DNA of 64,000 nucleotides from Pyronema omphalodes (Eukaryota; Ascomycota; Pezizomycetes; Pezizales; Pyronemataceae), in assembly GCA_024516155.1 (NCBI GenBank), contig JAJJXM010000025.1, positions 558,001 through 622,000 of the forward strand. The letters run 5' to 3'. The translations under genes were made by a program, and so were the position numbers. The notes beneath the pieces were generated by a model. The model was not told the origin of the DNA. It ran no database searches and saw only the letters and a program-made list of their open reading frames with translations. This document shows positions 22,513 through 33,331 of the stretch, in pieces (position 1 is the first letter of the stretch; each line of letters begins with the position of its first letter).

Positions 22513-22761
22513 CTATTGCTGAGGTTCGGGCGAAAGTGGTTGTGTATTATTAGATTCTGCGGTGTTTGCGGAAGAAGGTGGTGTTGTATTATCAGATTCC
22601 GCGATGTTGTCAGGAGAAAGTGGTGGTGTATTCTTAGATTGCGCCATGTCGGTTGGGGGAAGCGGGGGTTGTGGGATGAATCTAGTTGTATATTCTATAC
22701 GAATATGAGGAAGGAGAAGAAGTACTCCTAGGGTGACTGATAAGATTGTTAGAAACGCCAT
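22513..22761 (-). CDS. Possible small membrane or secreted protein with a 3 x 14-residue repeat
   Basis: 82-residue ORF from ATG 22761. It starts with a hydrophobic segment (MAFLTILSVTLGVLLLLPHI) that would act as signal anchor or signal peptide, then a Pro-rich spacer, then three related 14-residue units (MAQSKNTPPLSPDN, IAESDNTTPPSSAN, TAESNNTQPLSPEP) encoded by a 42-bp tandem repeat. No homologue is recognised, and the region is otherwise gene-poor, so a chance ORF over a repeat remains possible. Confidence 0.3.
   Translation of the reverse strand: MAFLTILSVTLGVLLLLPHIRIEYTTRFIPQPPLPPTDMAQSKNTPPLSPDNIAESDNTTPPSSANTAESNNTQPLSPEPQQ
22519..22650. repeat. Three imperfect 42-bp tandem repeats
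   Basis: Units share ATTATYAGATTCYGCG and GGTGGTGT blocks at 42-bp spacing. They encode the 14-residue repeats of the possible small membrane protein. Confidence 0.55.
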
Positions 22762-23768
22762 TCCGAGAGGTTTTTGTATAGGTTGTTTTAGTAGGAGCAG
22801 GAGGTTTTGAAGTAGTTGTGCGGGATATTGGCAGGGTGTGATCACTGGTCTGGTTGGTTATGGGAGAATTGGCTTTATAATGAGAACTGAACAAGTCGAG
22901 AGGGAACTGTCAAGTAATTACATGGTCTGTGCGTTAAGTGGTATCGTGGAATTGAAAAATCACTCAGCTTGCTTGCTATGGATCACTTACTGCGTGTTCC
23001 GCATGAACGAGGAAAAATATGCATCATGTGGAGCTGTTATGAAAATCGGGACGAAGTATATGAAACAGCTAAAAAAAAGTTGCTTCCTGATGAAAAAAGC
23101 CATATCAGCCAACCAAACTTTCTGCGAATACAATATCGGAAATCTGAAATCTCAACAGATCCAAGACAAAATTTAACGCTTAAAAGAACTTATTTGGTTC
23201 AGGAGCATCAATTTTTATCATTTGATCAGATATACCTTTCTATAGATGTCCTAGACGAATTTTAACAATAGCGCCCACTCTTGCTACATCCTCTGCAAGT
23301 AATCCTTCAGAATCCCAAGGTAAAGACTTCTTCAAGGATTTATTTTCACCAAAACCACATACAGTTCAGTCTATGAAGAACTATTTCAATAATCCTACTA
23401 TATTCGTCAGGATCTCATCAATGAAAGACAATATTGTCAAGTACATCAAATCAGGATGGGAATTATAGACCTTTGCTCTTCCTAATTTCTCACCATAGAA
23501 ACCTTTTCAGTCTTCCAGAACATATCTGGAAAGTTCCAACTTTCAACTACATAAGAAGCTCAGGCAACCCGAAATACTCCATCTTTACGTCACCATACAT
23601 TCTGTATTAACCTAGTCTCCAGATCCCCGAGTCTCCAGATCTCCGAGTCTCGCGGTCTACAAACTTCATCGCTATCCGTTACCTAATTACCATAGAAAAT
23701 ATCAGTGTACAACAAACCGTACTATCTGCTAATAATAATAAAAAAAAGAGGGTAGGTAAAAAAATATC
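22762..23768. other. AT-rich intergenic region
   Basis: About 1 kb without a recognisable gene. An ORF at 22969-23265 has no good start or identifiable content. Two CTCCAGATC(C/T)CCGAGT direct units lie near 23620-23648. The tRNA terminator (seven A on the plus strand, 23758-23764) is at its right edge. Confidence 0.45.
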
Positions 23769-23840
23769 TAGCAACACCTCGTTTCGATCGAGGGACCTCC
23801 GGGTTATGAGCCCGGCGCGCTTCCGCTGCGCCATGTTGCT
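23769..23840 (-). tRNA. Initiator tRNA-Met (CAT), copy 1
   Basis: 72-nt cloverleaf without intron. A1:U72 pair, acceptor AGCAACA/TGTTGCT, anticodon stem CCGGG/CCCGG with loop CTCATAA, and T loop ATCGAAA with A54 and A60. The A1:U72 pair, three G:C pairs below the anticodon and the A54/A60 T loop are hallmarks of eukaryotic initiator rather than elongator tRNA-Met. The minus-strand sequence continues into a run of seven T, a Pol III terminator. It is identical in all 72 nt to the copy at 43507. Confidence 0.95.
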
Positions 23841-24425
23841 TGAACATGATATTGCACTAGTGTTTAAATATATAAAGCCAAAACTTGTAACACAAAGTCA
23901 GATTCGTCACAACGGGACTGAGAATATGGTCGGCCCGGGGAGGTCGGGGAGTCCGGGGAAATCGGGGGGGTGGGGATGAAACTGTTTGAGTTAGTGGGTA
24001 TTCCCCGCAAAGCTTGTGTGAATGGTGTTCGGTGATTGTTGATGAGGTTTTGATGTAGGCTACAGATGATGTCCATTCACCGGGCGAGAGATGAGGTGCT
24101 CATCGCGGCGATGCTCTCATCTAATAGCACGATGTTCCATCCATTAACCTATCGACATCACGAATCACAACGCCACACCGAAGGGAAAGAGAAGAATAAT
24201 TTAGTTGTAGGTATTTATGATTCGCTAAACTACAAATAACAGAAAACAGCACTATAATTTGCATGTAGAGAAATATTGGTAGAATCATATTTTTTTCGCG
24301 TCGTATCGCTCATATATAAAATCCCATTTCCCTCATCAATTTTTTACATTCCGACGCATTTATTCTTTTATGAATAAATCGTCCTTCTTTAATCGTACAT
24401 TCCAACAGGTTTTAAACTGACAAGT
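23841..24425. other. Intergenic region between tRNA and TUF1
   Basis: Holds the 5' flank of the tRNA and the 3' flank of TUF1. No gene is seen. Confidence 0.5.
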
Positions 24426-25993
24426 TTACTCGATGATACGGGTAACAAGTCCAGTGGCGACAGTGCGTCCACCCTCACGGAGGTTGAAGCGCTGTCCCTG
24501 CTCGACAGCCATGGGGTGAAGGATCTCAGCCTCCATCTCAGTGTTGTCACCGGGCATGACGGTCTTGGAGTGGGGGTCCTCAGTTCCCTCAGGGAAGTTA
24601 AGGGTGCAAGAAACATCGGAGGTTCTCAAGAACATCTGGGGGCGGTAGTTTCCGTGGAATCCGGTGTGACGTCCACCCTCCTCCTTGGTAAGAACGTAGG
24701 CAGAAACCAAGAACTTGGTGTGGGCACGGGTAGTTCCGGGGCGGACCATGACCATACCACGGCGAACCTGCTCACGCTTAACTCCACGGAGAAGGATTCC
24801 ACAGTTGTCTCCAGCCTGGGCAGAGTCGAGCTCCTTCTTGAAGGTCTCGATACCGGTAACGATAGTCTTGATAGGGTCCTTGTTGAATCCGACGAGCTCA
24901 ACCTCATCTCCCTTCTTGAGGAGACCACGCTCAACACGTCCAGTAGCGACAGTTCCACGTCCAGCAATAGAGAAAACGTCTATGAACATGTTAGTGGTCG
25001 AAATTTCGCACTTTTGGATTATACAACTCACCCTCAATGGGCATCAAGAAAGGCTTCTCGAGGTCACGCTGGGGAGTGGGGATCCACTCGTCAACGGCAG
25101 CAAGAAGAGCATCCATACGCTGAGCACCGATCTCGGGGTTACGGTCCTGGAGAGCACAAAGAGCAGATCCCATGACAATAGGAGTGTTGTCTCCGTCAAA
25201 TCCGTAGGTAGTAAGAAGTTCACGCATTTCCATCTCGACGAGCTCCAACATCTCGGGGTCATCGATAGTGTCAACCTTGTTGATGAAGACGACGATACGC
25301 TCGACACCGACCTGGCGGGCAAGAAGCAAGTGTTCACGGGTTTGGGGCCTAGCGCGCTATGTCAGTTTTTGCTACCGGCGCGTTCCGAAAGTCGCGAAAA
25401 CTCACATTTGACCATCAGAAGCAGCAACAACAATAATAGCACCGTCCATAGAGGCGGCTCCAGTAATCATGTTCTTGATGTAATCGGCGTGACCAGGACA
25501 ATCGACGTGAGAGTAGTGACGGTTTTCGGTTTCATATTCAATGTGGGCAGTAGAGATGGTAATTCCACGGGCTTTCTCCTCAGGAGCCTTGTCAATGGAA
25601 GCGTAGTCGACGAAGTTGGCAAATCCCTTGGAAGCCTGGTTCTTGGTAATAGCAGCAGTCAAAGTAGTCTGCGCAAGTCAGTATGCTGTTATTCCGGGAA
25701 TGCAGGGCTCCGAATGGCGGGGTAATGCACCTTTCCGTGGTCAACGTGACCAATGGTTCCTACAACAATCAGTATACTGATTTTGAAACCGAATTCCACG
25801 AATTGATCGCAAACATACCGATGTTCACATGGGGCTTGGTGCGCTGGTAGGTGGCCATCGACCGAATGGAAGTGGCGCGGGCAACGGCCGAGGCGGCCTT
25901 GCAGCTGACATGAGATTGAGAAGAGATGAAGGACTCTGATAGCCGGGTGACACTTCGCACCAAAGGTGCGAAGGTAGCTCTCCAGGACGCCAT
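24426..25993 (-). CDS. TUF1: Mitochondrial elongation factor Tu
   Basis: Delivers aminoacyl-tRNA to the mitoribosome with GTP. Five exons on the minus strand: 25993-25819, 25759-25731 (29 nt), 25668-25406, 25348-25032 and 24979-24426; all introns are GT-AG; 445 aa. The presequence runs from [15 protein letters not shown] to about [17 protein letters not shown]1 is GHVDHGK(T) at 62-69, encoded by the 29-nt exon. The effector region contains [18 protein letters not shown]3 is DCPGHADY and G4 is NKVD. Domains II and III follow ([40 protein letters not shown]). The ATG at 25993 is preferred over an in-frame start at 26110, as it begins the presequence and has a good context (CACCATGG-like). Confidence 0.95.
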
Positions 25994-26939
25994 GGTTGCG
26001 GACAGGTGTTGTGGAGATTCAGACGAGAAAACGGAGGAGAGGAGAAGTTTTATCCAGCGCTCCAGAGACTCCCGGGCTTGGCGTCGGGCGTTGGCCCAGA
26101 AAAATCTCACCCGGCGTAGACATGATCCTTGGGCGCTTAAAAGCGTGCTAACCGCTAACCGAAGCCGATCGTCTGGCGGAAGAGATATGGGTCATAATGA
26201 ATTGATCCGGCGTCTCGGAGTTCATGAGTAACCCAGGTCATCCAATTAAGCTTTTTGAGCGCGCATATATATTGCTTTTAGAAGTGTTTATGTCTGATGA
26301 TTCCCCGCTATGAACTTTTTCTGCCCTGAACATGACGTGAACATCCCTACGTTGGTCCGAGCTCATGCCTCTCGCCTCCGCATGCTCACAGACTCGCGCT
26401 CCACGCTGCTTGTCATGAAGTATAAATTGCGTGCAGGAATAGGGCTTAGGGTAGCGAAATTGAAAATTCCATGATGAAACCCATCCAAAAAGCCCATTGA
26501 GAACGTTTGAACAATTGTATTCGCTCTCATGTAAACTCGTTGAAATATCCCCTTTCCATTCGTGCGATCCTCACCGACGCCCTACAACAAGTGCCATTCG
26601 CTAACCACCACGTGCTACATTCTCCTATTCAATCCCCTTCATCCCTCATTTCACGCTGCAAATTTCCCCATTTAAACCAGTAACTATCAGTGATATAGAT
26701 ATCACAGCTTCCTCTCCAAGAATCCAGAACCCTTGCCCCTGCCGCGCAACCGTTTCTATAGGTACTTTTTAGGCTATCCGCATTTTAACAGGGATTGACA
26801 TTCGTGCATATAAGCACCCACTGAACTCGCCCCTATTTTGAATGCATCACGAAACTCGAGGAAATATCAGCATTGTACATACAATAAACAGCAGAGTGAA
26901 TAGCAGATAATCTCAGCAGAGCCCGGCAAAGCAGCAATC
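25994..26939. other. Divergent promoter region between TUF1 and an F-box gene
   Basis: About 950 bp. It includes a short GCCCGGCAAAGCAGC element at 26920-26934, just before the F-box start, similar to the dispersed 10-bp repeat. No gene is seen. Confidence 0.45.
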
Positions 26940-28280
26940 ATGCTTCTTCAAATCCCCAGCGAAATTCAACGCCTTGTCATTAGACATTGCGAGCCAGCGG
27001 ATCTCTTGAACGTCCGTCTTGTTTGTTCTCAACTTAATACCCACGCAACCGAATTACTTTTCAGTACCTTTACCTTACGTCGAAGAGAAGACAGAGATGC
27101 CAAGAGATTACGAAGCATCTTGGAATCCGATAAACTTCGCGGAGTTGTAAAATACTTCCGCTTTGAAGAGGGTATGTATAGCTTGGTCCTCATGTTTGAT
27201 ATTTACTACCTAGCCATTATTACATCATATCTACCCCGGATTTTCCAAATTTCAGCCAATCTTTTTTTTCTCAAACAAACCCAATATCCGTGCAAAAAGC
27301 TAACTCAGTGCATAGATGGCGACGAAATCTTCGGCTGCCGAGCCGGTGATGTTTTCCTCCGGGAGCTTCCTTCCCTCCCATCCATTTCCGAATTCAGTCT
27401 CCGATTCGGCACCCGCGAAAACGCCGTTTTCAAAACCCGCCACGTCCGACCATTCTACCGCGAAGTGATATCCTCCCTATTTTCCCTCACCCGAACACAT
27501 TCCCTCCGATCCATCTCCCTAGAAAACTTCTTCCCCGACGGAATCGTCACCCCCGAAATCGCCACAACACTATCCAAACTCCAAAGCCTAAAAATCGAAA
27601 CCATGACCGAATATAACCCTCCCGATATAATCTGGGATACCGGCCGTGATGTCCCCGGAGAATTCCAAAGTCTCCGATGGTTCATAGCCAACGCCCTACC
27701 AACCTGGCTTGAACCCGCGACATCATTAACCAGTCTAACCCTGCAAGGTTATAACGGAACCTCCCATATCATCGCCTTAGATTTAGAAGGAATCTTATTT
27801 CCTCATTTGAAAAATTTACGACTTGAAGCAATTGCTATTCTAGATGATTCTTTGATAGATTGGATTCATACCCATTATTCTACTCTTACTACCCTGCTGT
27901 TATGGAATTGTCCTATCATCTCTAGAACTATTATCACAACCCCGGCCGCTAGACAGAATTATTCTATTGTCCTTGGAGAGCTGCCGTCGGGTCCTAATGA
28001 TATGGTTATGGGGAAATGGGAAAGGACTTGGGCGGAGTATTTTGAGGAGATGCAGGCGGGATTACCGAGGTTACAGGAACTTATCTTTGGTGGAGGAGAT
28101 GCGGGATGGGAAGTTAAAAGGGAGAGAAGGGTTAAGATTTGGAGGGGTATGTATGCTGCGTTGGAGAATTTGAAGGTTAGGGAATTGCCGGAAACGGAGA
28201 GGAAGATCCATAGAGAGGATGAGGATCAGTTGAATTATTTGGCGGCGGTGGTTTGGAACAGGTGTAGGGAGGCGAGGTAG
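26940..28280 (+). CDS. F-box protein (substrate receptor of SCF ubiquitin ligase)
   Basis: The N-terminus (LLQIPSEIQRLVIRHCEPAD to LLFSTFTLRR, residues 2-50) is an F-box that should bind Skp1. The rest is a leucine-rich, LRR-like region (SLTLQGYNGTSHIIALDLEG; LKNLRLEAIAILDDSLIDWI) typical of fungal F-box proteins of unknown target. The reading frame is open from 26940 to 28280 (446 aa). An 84-bp stretch, 27172-27255, has GTATGT and TTTCAG ends and is a multiple of three without stops, so it may be spliced out (418 aa) or retained. No closer orthologue is recognised. Confidence 0.75.
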   Translation: MLLQIPSEIQRLVIRHCEPADLLNVRLVCSQLNTHATELLFSTFTLRRREDRDAKRLRSILESDKLRGVVKYFRFEEGMYSLVLMFDIYYLAIITSYLPRIFQISANLFFLKQTQYPCKKLTQCIDGDEIFGCRAGDVFLRELPSLPSISEFSLRFGTRENAVFKTRHVRPFYREVISSLFSLTRTHSLRSISLENFFPDGIVTPEIATTLSKLQSLKIETMTEYNPPDIIWDTGRDVPGEFQSLRWFIANALPTWLEPATSLTSLTLQGYNGTSHIIALDLEGILFPHLKNLRLEAIAILDDSLIDWIHTHYSTLTTLLLWNCPIISRTIITTPAARQNYSIVLGELPSGPNDMVMGKWERTWAEYFEEMQAGLPRLQELIFGGGDAGWEVKRERRVKIWRGMYAALENLKVRELPETERKIHREDEDQLNYLAAVVWNRCREAR

Positions 28281-29800
28281 ATGGTTGGTATATAGGGAGA
28301 AAAAGGGCAGTTTTGTTGGTTGGTGAAAAGTAATGGTATTACGAGTGATGGATGGTGAGTGTGAAAAAGCAAGGGAAGGAGGACCGCGGCAGCGCTGGGA
28401 AAAAACACAGTGATGGTGCAAGTAAGATAATGTGAACGACGATAATGCGTGGTGTGGGAGCATGTATCCTAATATCTAATTCTCTAATGATAAGTCAGCT
28501 CGGAAATTAGTGTCTTTATGTATGGAAGCATCAAGTTTATGTTCTGTGCGCAAAATATGACACATCATGATCTGTATGTTTAGGCCGACCGGCTATCAAA
28601 TTCGCGCATCGCACAGTTCTTGTGTAGGCTCAGGTTCAGGCAATACAGAACTTGCGTCTATGTAGAATATACACCTAACTCCTAATGCCTCTCATACAGT
28701 AAATCACTATCAATCCCAGGAAAATTCCTCAGCGGACGTCAAGTCTGTGCGTGATATGTATGCGGTGATTCGAAGCGCTCAGACGAAACGAAAATACACA
28801 CCAAGAAAAGCAAAACAACAAAAAAAATATCGCTCGTCATATCTGTAACGTTGTAAAAACAAGGGGGGTGGGTTGGAAATGATGTCGCAAACAATTATCC
28901 ACGTGATAACATATTAGGCGCGATTTCTACAATTCCTTGGCTGCAAGCGCTTCAAACCACAAGGAGTATTTTTCTGCAAGGGATACTATTAACGCTAAAA
29001 CAATACTTCAGCATAATATTAAACCACAGTGAATTTTCGAACTGGATTCCCACGACAGCATTTCCGTCGTCAAAGGTGATAGCAAACGCAAATTACTGCG
29101 AAATCATTGGTCTTTTTGCAGTTACTGTCCGCAACTTGGGAAGTGATAGGGAGAATCTTGATCCTGTTCAGTAATTGGTGAATTACTACTGTTGAAAGCT
29201 TTCGTGAACGAACCGGAGGAGCTGAAGGTCTGGACTTGGTGATAATTTACAGGGTATTAAATATCGGGGAGGTGATACTGGATTGTCCAAACTTCCAGTC
29301 TTACCTTCCTCCACCCGCTTCCACTGTTTCTGTTATCAGACTTCGCTGTCTTGTCTCGGACTGTCATTTTTCTTTAACTTTCACCTCCAACCTCGAACCT
29401 CCACCGCCACTCCTCGCAAACGCAGATAAAGTTCTGAACATGGAGCTGCAGTTTTCGGCGGAACAAATTGCATTTTTTCATACGCTGTTTTCCAACGAAC
29501 AGTGCCCTACTTGAGCTTTCTTTATCTAGGACAAATTGCTGATGAATGACCGAATAATTGCTCCAGTAAGTGCTGACTTGGGGTGGGCAACCTGTAGCTG
29601 ATTCTCACGAATGTAATATCTTTGTCAAAAACGTATTCATGCTATTCGAAAATGCTAAATTCCGAACATAAAACAGACCATAGATACAAATCATTAGCTT
29701 TCCAAAGCGTATGCATCCCATCCATCTAATATAACCAATTCCAGCGCCCTTCCAAATAAACAAGCACCATACTACCTCTAAGTTTATACTGAAGCCCCTT
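28281..29800. other. Intergenic region between the F-box gene and RAD5
   Basis: About 1.5 kb. A pyrimidine-rich, promoter-like leader (29293-29420) precedes a 24-codon ORF (29440-29514), but no gene continues from it. The 3' flanks of both neighbours are here. Confidence 0.4.
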
Positions 29801-32800
29801 TTAATCACTCAACAAATCCTTAATATCATCAATCCGTTGCTACAAAGCGAAGTTAGCATACTATCCAGTAACGGAACCCCCTCCCTCCCTCGTAAACCTC
29901 CGGTGCATATCTGGGAGCTTACCTGTTTCTTTTCCTCATCACTCATCATACCTAACGAACTCGCAATAAACTTCTTCCTGGCCTGGATCTTTTCCACCAT
30001 GCGTTCTTCCACGGATCCTTCCACCACAAACCTATGAACCACGACCTCCTCCATCTGGCCCATTCTATGCACTCTATCAATAGCCTGTGCCTCCACCGCA
30101 AAGCTCCACCAAGGATCCATCATAAACACTCTTTTGGCCTCAGTAAGATTCAGTCCAACTCCACCTGCTCTAAGTGAAATAAGCAAGACCATAGCTCCCT
30201 CAGACTTCTTAAACTCCTCTATAACAGCCTTTCTTTCTTTCTGCTGCATGCCTCCATCAAATCTCAAACTTTTGATTCCCTCTTTCTGCAGAGCTCTCTG
30301 AATGAGGTCCAGAAAACTAGTAAACTGAGAAAAAACACAACTCTTCATGCCCTTTGTCTTATCATCCCTTTCCAGCGATTTCAGGTTCTTAATCAACGCT
30401 GTTATCTTAGCTGAAGAATTAGTGTTAACAACCCTGGATAACATAATCTCATCTCCTCCTCTAATAACCTCAAAAATATCCCGTTCATTTATCGGCGCTC
30501 TACATTGGGGACACAACGGAAGTTTTTCCGCCTTTCTTTCATGCTCGATGAAATCCAACCAACAGGATTTACAAGCCGCATGCCAACATCCTGCCACTGC
30601 TTGTTGTTCCATCGGTTCCGAACAACAAAAAGTACATTCCGCGCCTTCCCCCTGTTGAATTTCCTTCAGAACATTAGCTCCAAAAGAAGCAGCAGTACGA
30701 GTAGTAGACCCCTCATCTTCTGCTTCAGCTTCGGAAGAAAAGCGATCTAGTAATGAGTTAAGATCCATATCATCCGCCAAACCATTTTTCGCATCCCAAG
30801 CAGCTTCTGCTTCTAATTCATCCTCTAGTACTTCTTTCTTCCGAATCAAATTTGGATGACAACAACTTTGTCTTAATCTTAGAATCTGTGCTAAGATAGA
30901 TGTATAGCTTTTCATCAATGTCCCGGCTTCAAGATTATGTGTAAACGACCGTTTTGCCCGGTCTTGGATATGGTCATAAACCTCTCTTTCTTGTTTCGTG
31001 AGATGGATTTTCTCTATCAAAACCGTTTTCCGGGGTAAAGGAACCAACGGGGATCCATCAGGAAGTTTCATTTCCTTTGTTCTGCGGAGAACCAAGGGTT
31101 CAAGAACCGTTTGTACGACATCCAAAGCGCGAAGGAATTCCTTATTTTCGAAAGGAACAGTGATGAAAGTTTTCCAGAAACTGAAATTCTGCCAAGGATC
31201 GACTCGAAGGAATTTTACGAGGGAGAAAAGATCTTCTAGTCGGTTTACAATTGGAGTTCCGGTTAAGGCCCAGCGATGTGTGGCGAGAAGTGAGTAGCAT
31301 GCTCGTGCGGTTTTTGAAGAACGGTTTTTAATACTGTGTGCTTCGTCGAGAATTAAGCGGTTGAAATGGATGGAAAATAATCCCCCTTCTTGTGGAAGCC
31401 CACCTGTACGAGTGGTGAGAGTATATTCGCTTAGTATTGTGCCATAGGAGGTTATGATAACATCCGGAGCCCCCTTGGTGGTAAGAAGGATTTGTAAGTT
31501 AGATCTCTTATCGTTTCCATAGTAAACGAAAGGTTTTAAAGTTCCTTCTTTCGAAGCGGCTTCAGTTTCCAGCTCCCATTGTGACAGTAACGACATAGGA
31601 GCCACCACCAGGGTCGCTCCGATATTTTCCAAAACTCCGGTGGAATTTTTTTTAGGCTTCTTTGTGGGATCGAAGGGGTTGCTGTGGATTAATGATAGCA
31701 TTTCAATGGTTTTTCCAAGACCCATTTCATCGGCCAGAATTCCTCCAAGGCAGTTTTGTTCCTGGCGTGGGAAGTCGAGTGAGATTTCCCCAAGATAAGG
31801 GTTGACGTAGAAACTTTCTAGGCCTTCTATCACTGGTAGAGGCTGGTCGTCGTGGTCAACTATGGGCCAGAGGTATTGTTCCCATAATGGGTGCATAGAA
31901 CCACCATCGCTGGAGGAGTTGTTTTTTTCTTTGTTTAAGAGCCAGTAGAGGGCTTGTTTTTGATAAGGGCGGAGGGACATGGCGAAGGTTTCTGCGGGTG
32001 TGGCTTCAGGAGCAGCAAAATCGAAAGATTGGGCCTTTTCTACGGAAGGTTAGAGATATGAGAAAAGATGGATGATAGGTGGTGACGAACTGTATAAGGC
32101 ATCTAGTTGATCTTGCTCAAGCTCTTTTCCATCTTCGGCTTCATCGTCTTGTGATTCAGTCGGTGTTCCCTTTACTTCCTTTTCCTTTTCCTTTTCCTTG
32201 GGTTTATCTGTAGCTACTTTCTCTGCTATTTCAGCAGCTTGTAAAATCCCGGAACGAGCATGCTTTCCAGTTCCCTTCACTGGTTCAAGGTTTATCTCAT
32301 TGAACAGCTTCACCAAGCTAACCTGCCTTAGTCTGATAGCCTTTTCATCATCTGTTTCCTTAGGACCAAAGTACCCCACAACCCGATTATCATCCTCAAT
32401 CGCCTGTAATTTCCTAGCAAAAGCGTCTCTTAGCATATAACAATGAAGCTGTAAATAGATATTTTCATTCGTCCGAATTTGTTCCGGTGCATAGACACAC
32501 ACTCCTTCGAAATAGCAGATATTTTGATCGATCAAAGTCGACACAAATTCTGCAGTTTCTTGAGGCAACCGTCCAATTTCTTGTCCTTTGGAGTTCGCAA
32601 ATCGAACTACTATATCTTGAGTCTTTCTGCGGGCTGTTGTTGTGGCGCGGTTTTTCCCTTGGAGTTTGGATGTTATTTTTTGTCGCTCAATCTTCACGGC
32701 TTGGCCATGGAATAACATATCCCGTCCGCTCCTCGTAGCCCAACCCACAGTACCAAAAGATCCCAGGTATCTCTTTTCCGGCATAGTTCGGAGGTGGGGG

Positions 32801-33331
32801 CTTTGTTCAATTTTGGGGGCGGGAGTGGAGGCTGCAGAGGCTGAAGCAGAGGCGGAGGGTGTAGCACTACCAGAAGCGGATCGTTTACGGGAGTTAGAGG
32901 GGTGAAGTAATGGTCGCTGTGGTTGAGGTATGGGTGCAGTCTTCCAAGAACCGTCAAAATACATGTTGAGAGCTGTTGCATTGTAAAACTCATCAGTAAC
33001 CATTTCACCCATTGCTTCATAACTCTTGTGGATTGTCTCATCCGGACTTTTACTCACCTCGCTCCATATCTCCACCGCTCACATCCCGAAGTTGACATAA
33101 ATCCTTATGCGATATTTCCTCTCCGATAATGGCCTTAAAAATATCGAAATCAAACTCTAGGTGGGACTCTGGGAGAAACGAAGGCGCTGGTGCACTTGGT
33201 TTTTTAACAGGGCTTGGATTGCCGAGTGGAAGACATGACGAGGATGGTGATGGTAATAGTTCATTTGTGGTCAATTCCAGTTCATCAAATCGCTGACGCT
33301 TTGCTGGTGGTTGGTTGTATTGGTCGCCCAT
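29801..33331 (-). CDS. RAD5: DNA repair helicase and ubiquitin ligase Rad5/Rad8 (HLTF family)
   Basis: Promotes error-free bypass of replication-blocking damage by polyubiquitinating PCNA and reversing forks. Exons on the minus strand: 33331-33058, 32972-32091, 32039-29923 and 29839-29801 (39 nt); introns are GT-AG; 1103 aa. The N-terminus is MGDQYNQPPAKRQRFDELEL; the conserved block DMERALNMYFDGSWKTA spans the first splice. The HIRAN domain starts near residue 155 (EKRYLGSFGTVGWATRSG). The SNF2 core follows: DEMGLGKT 489-496, DEAH 617-620, and helicase motifs SLRAGGVGLNLTEAKRV and IDRVHRMGQ. A RING finger is inserted between the helicase lobes (Cys/His at about 854, 857, 870, 872, 875, 878, 895, 898). 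The last small exon gives QRIDDIKDLLSD, the family's C-terminal end; reading through would give an unrelated tail. Confidence 0.93.

Noticed and set aside
24516..25725. Long plus-strand ORFs opposite TUF1
   Set aside because: They are antisense shadows of the highly codon-biased TUF1 exons and have Ser/Val/Leu-rich, unrecognisable products.
29809..29922. RAD5 C-terminus by read-through of the last intron
   Set aside because: The spliced form gives the family ending RIDDIKDLLS; the read-through tail has no family resemblance.
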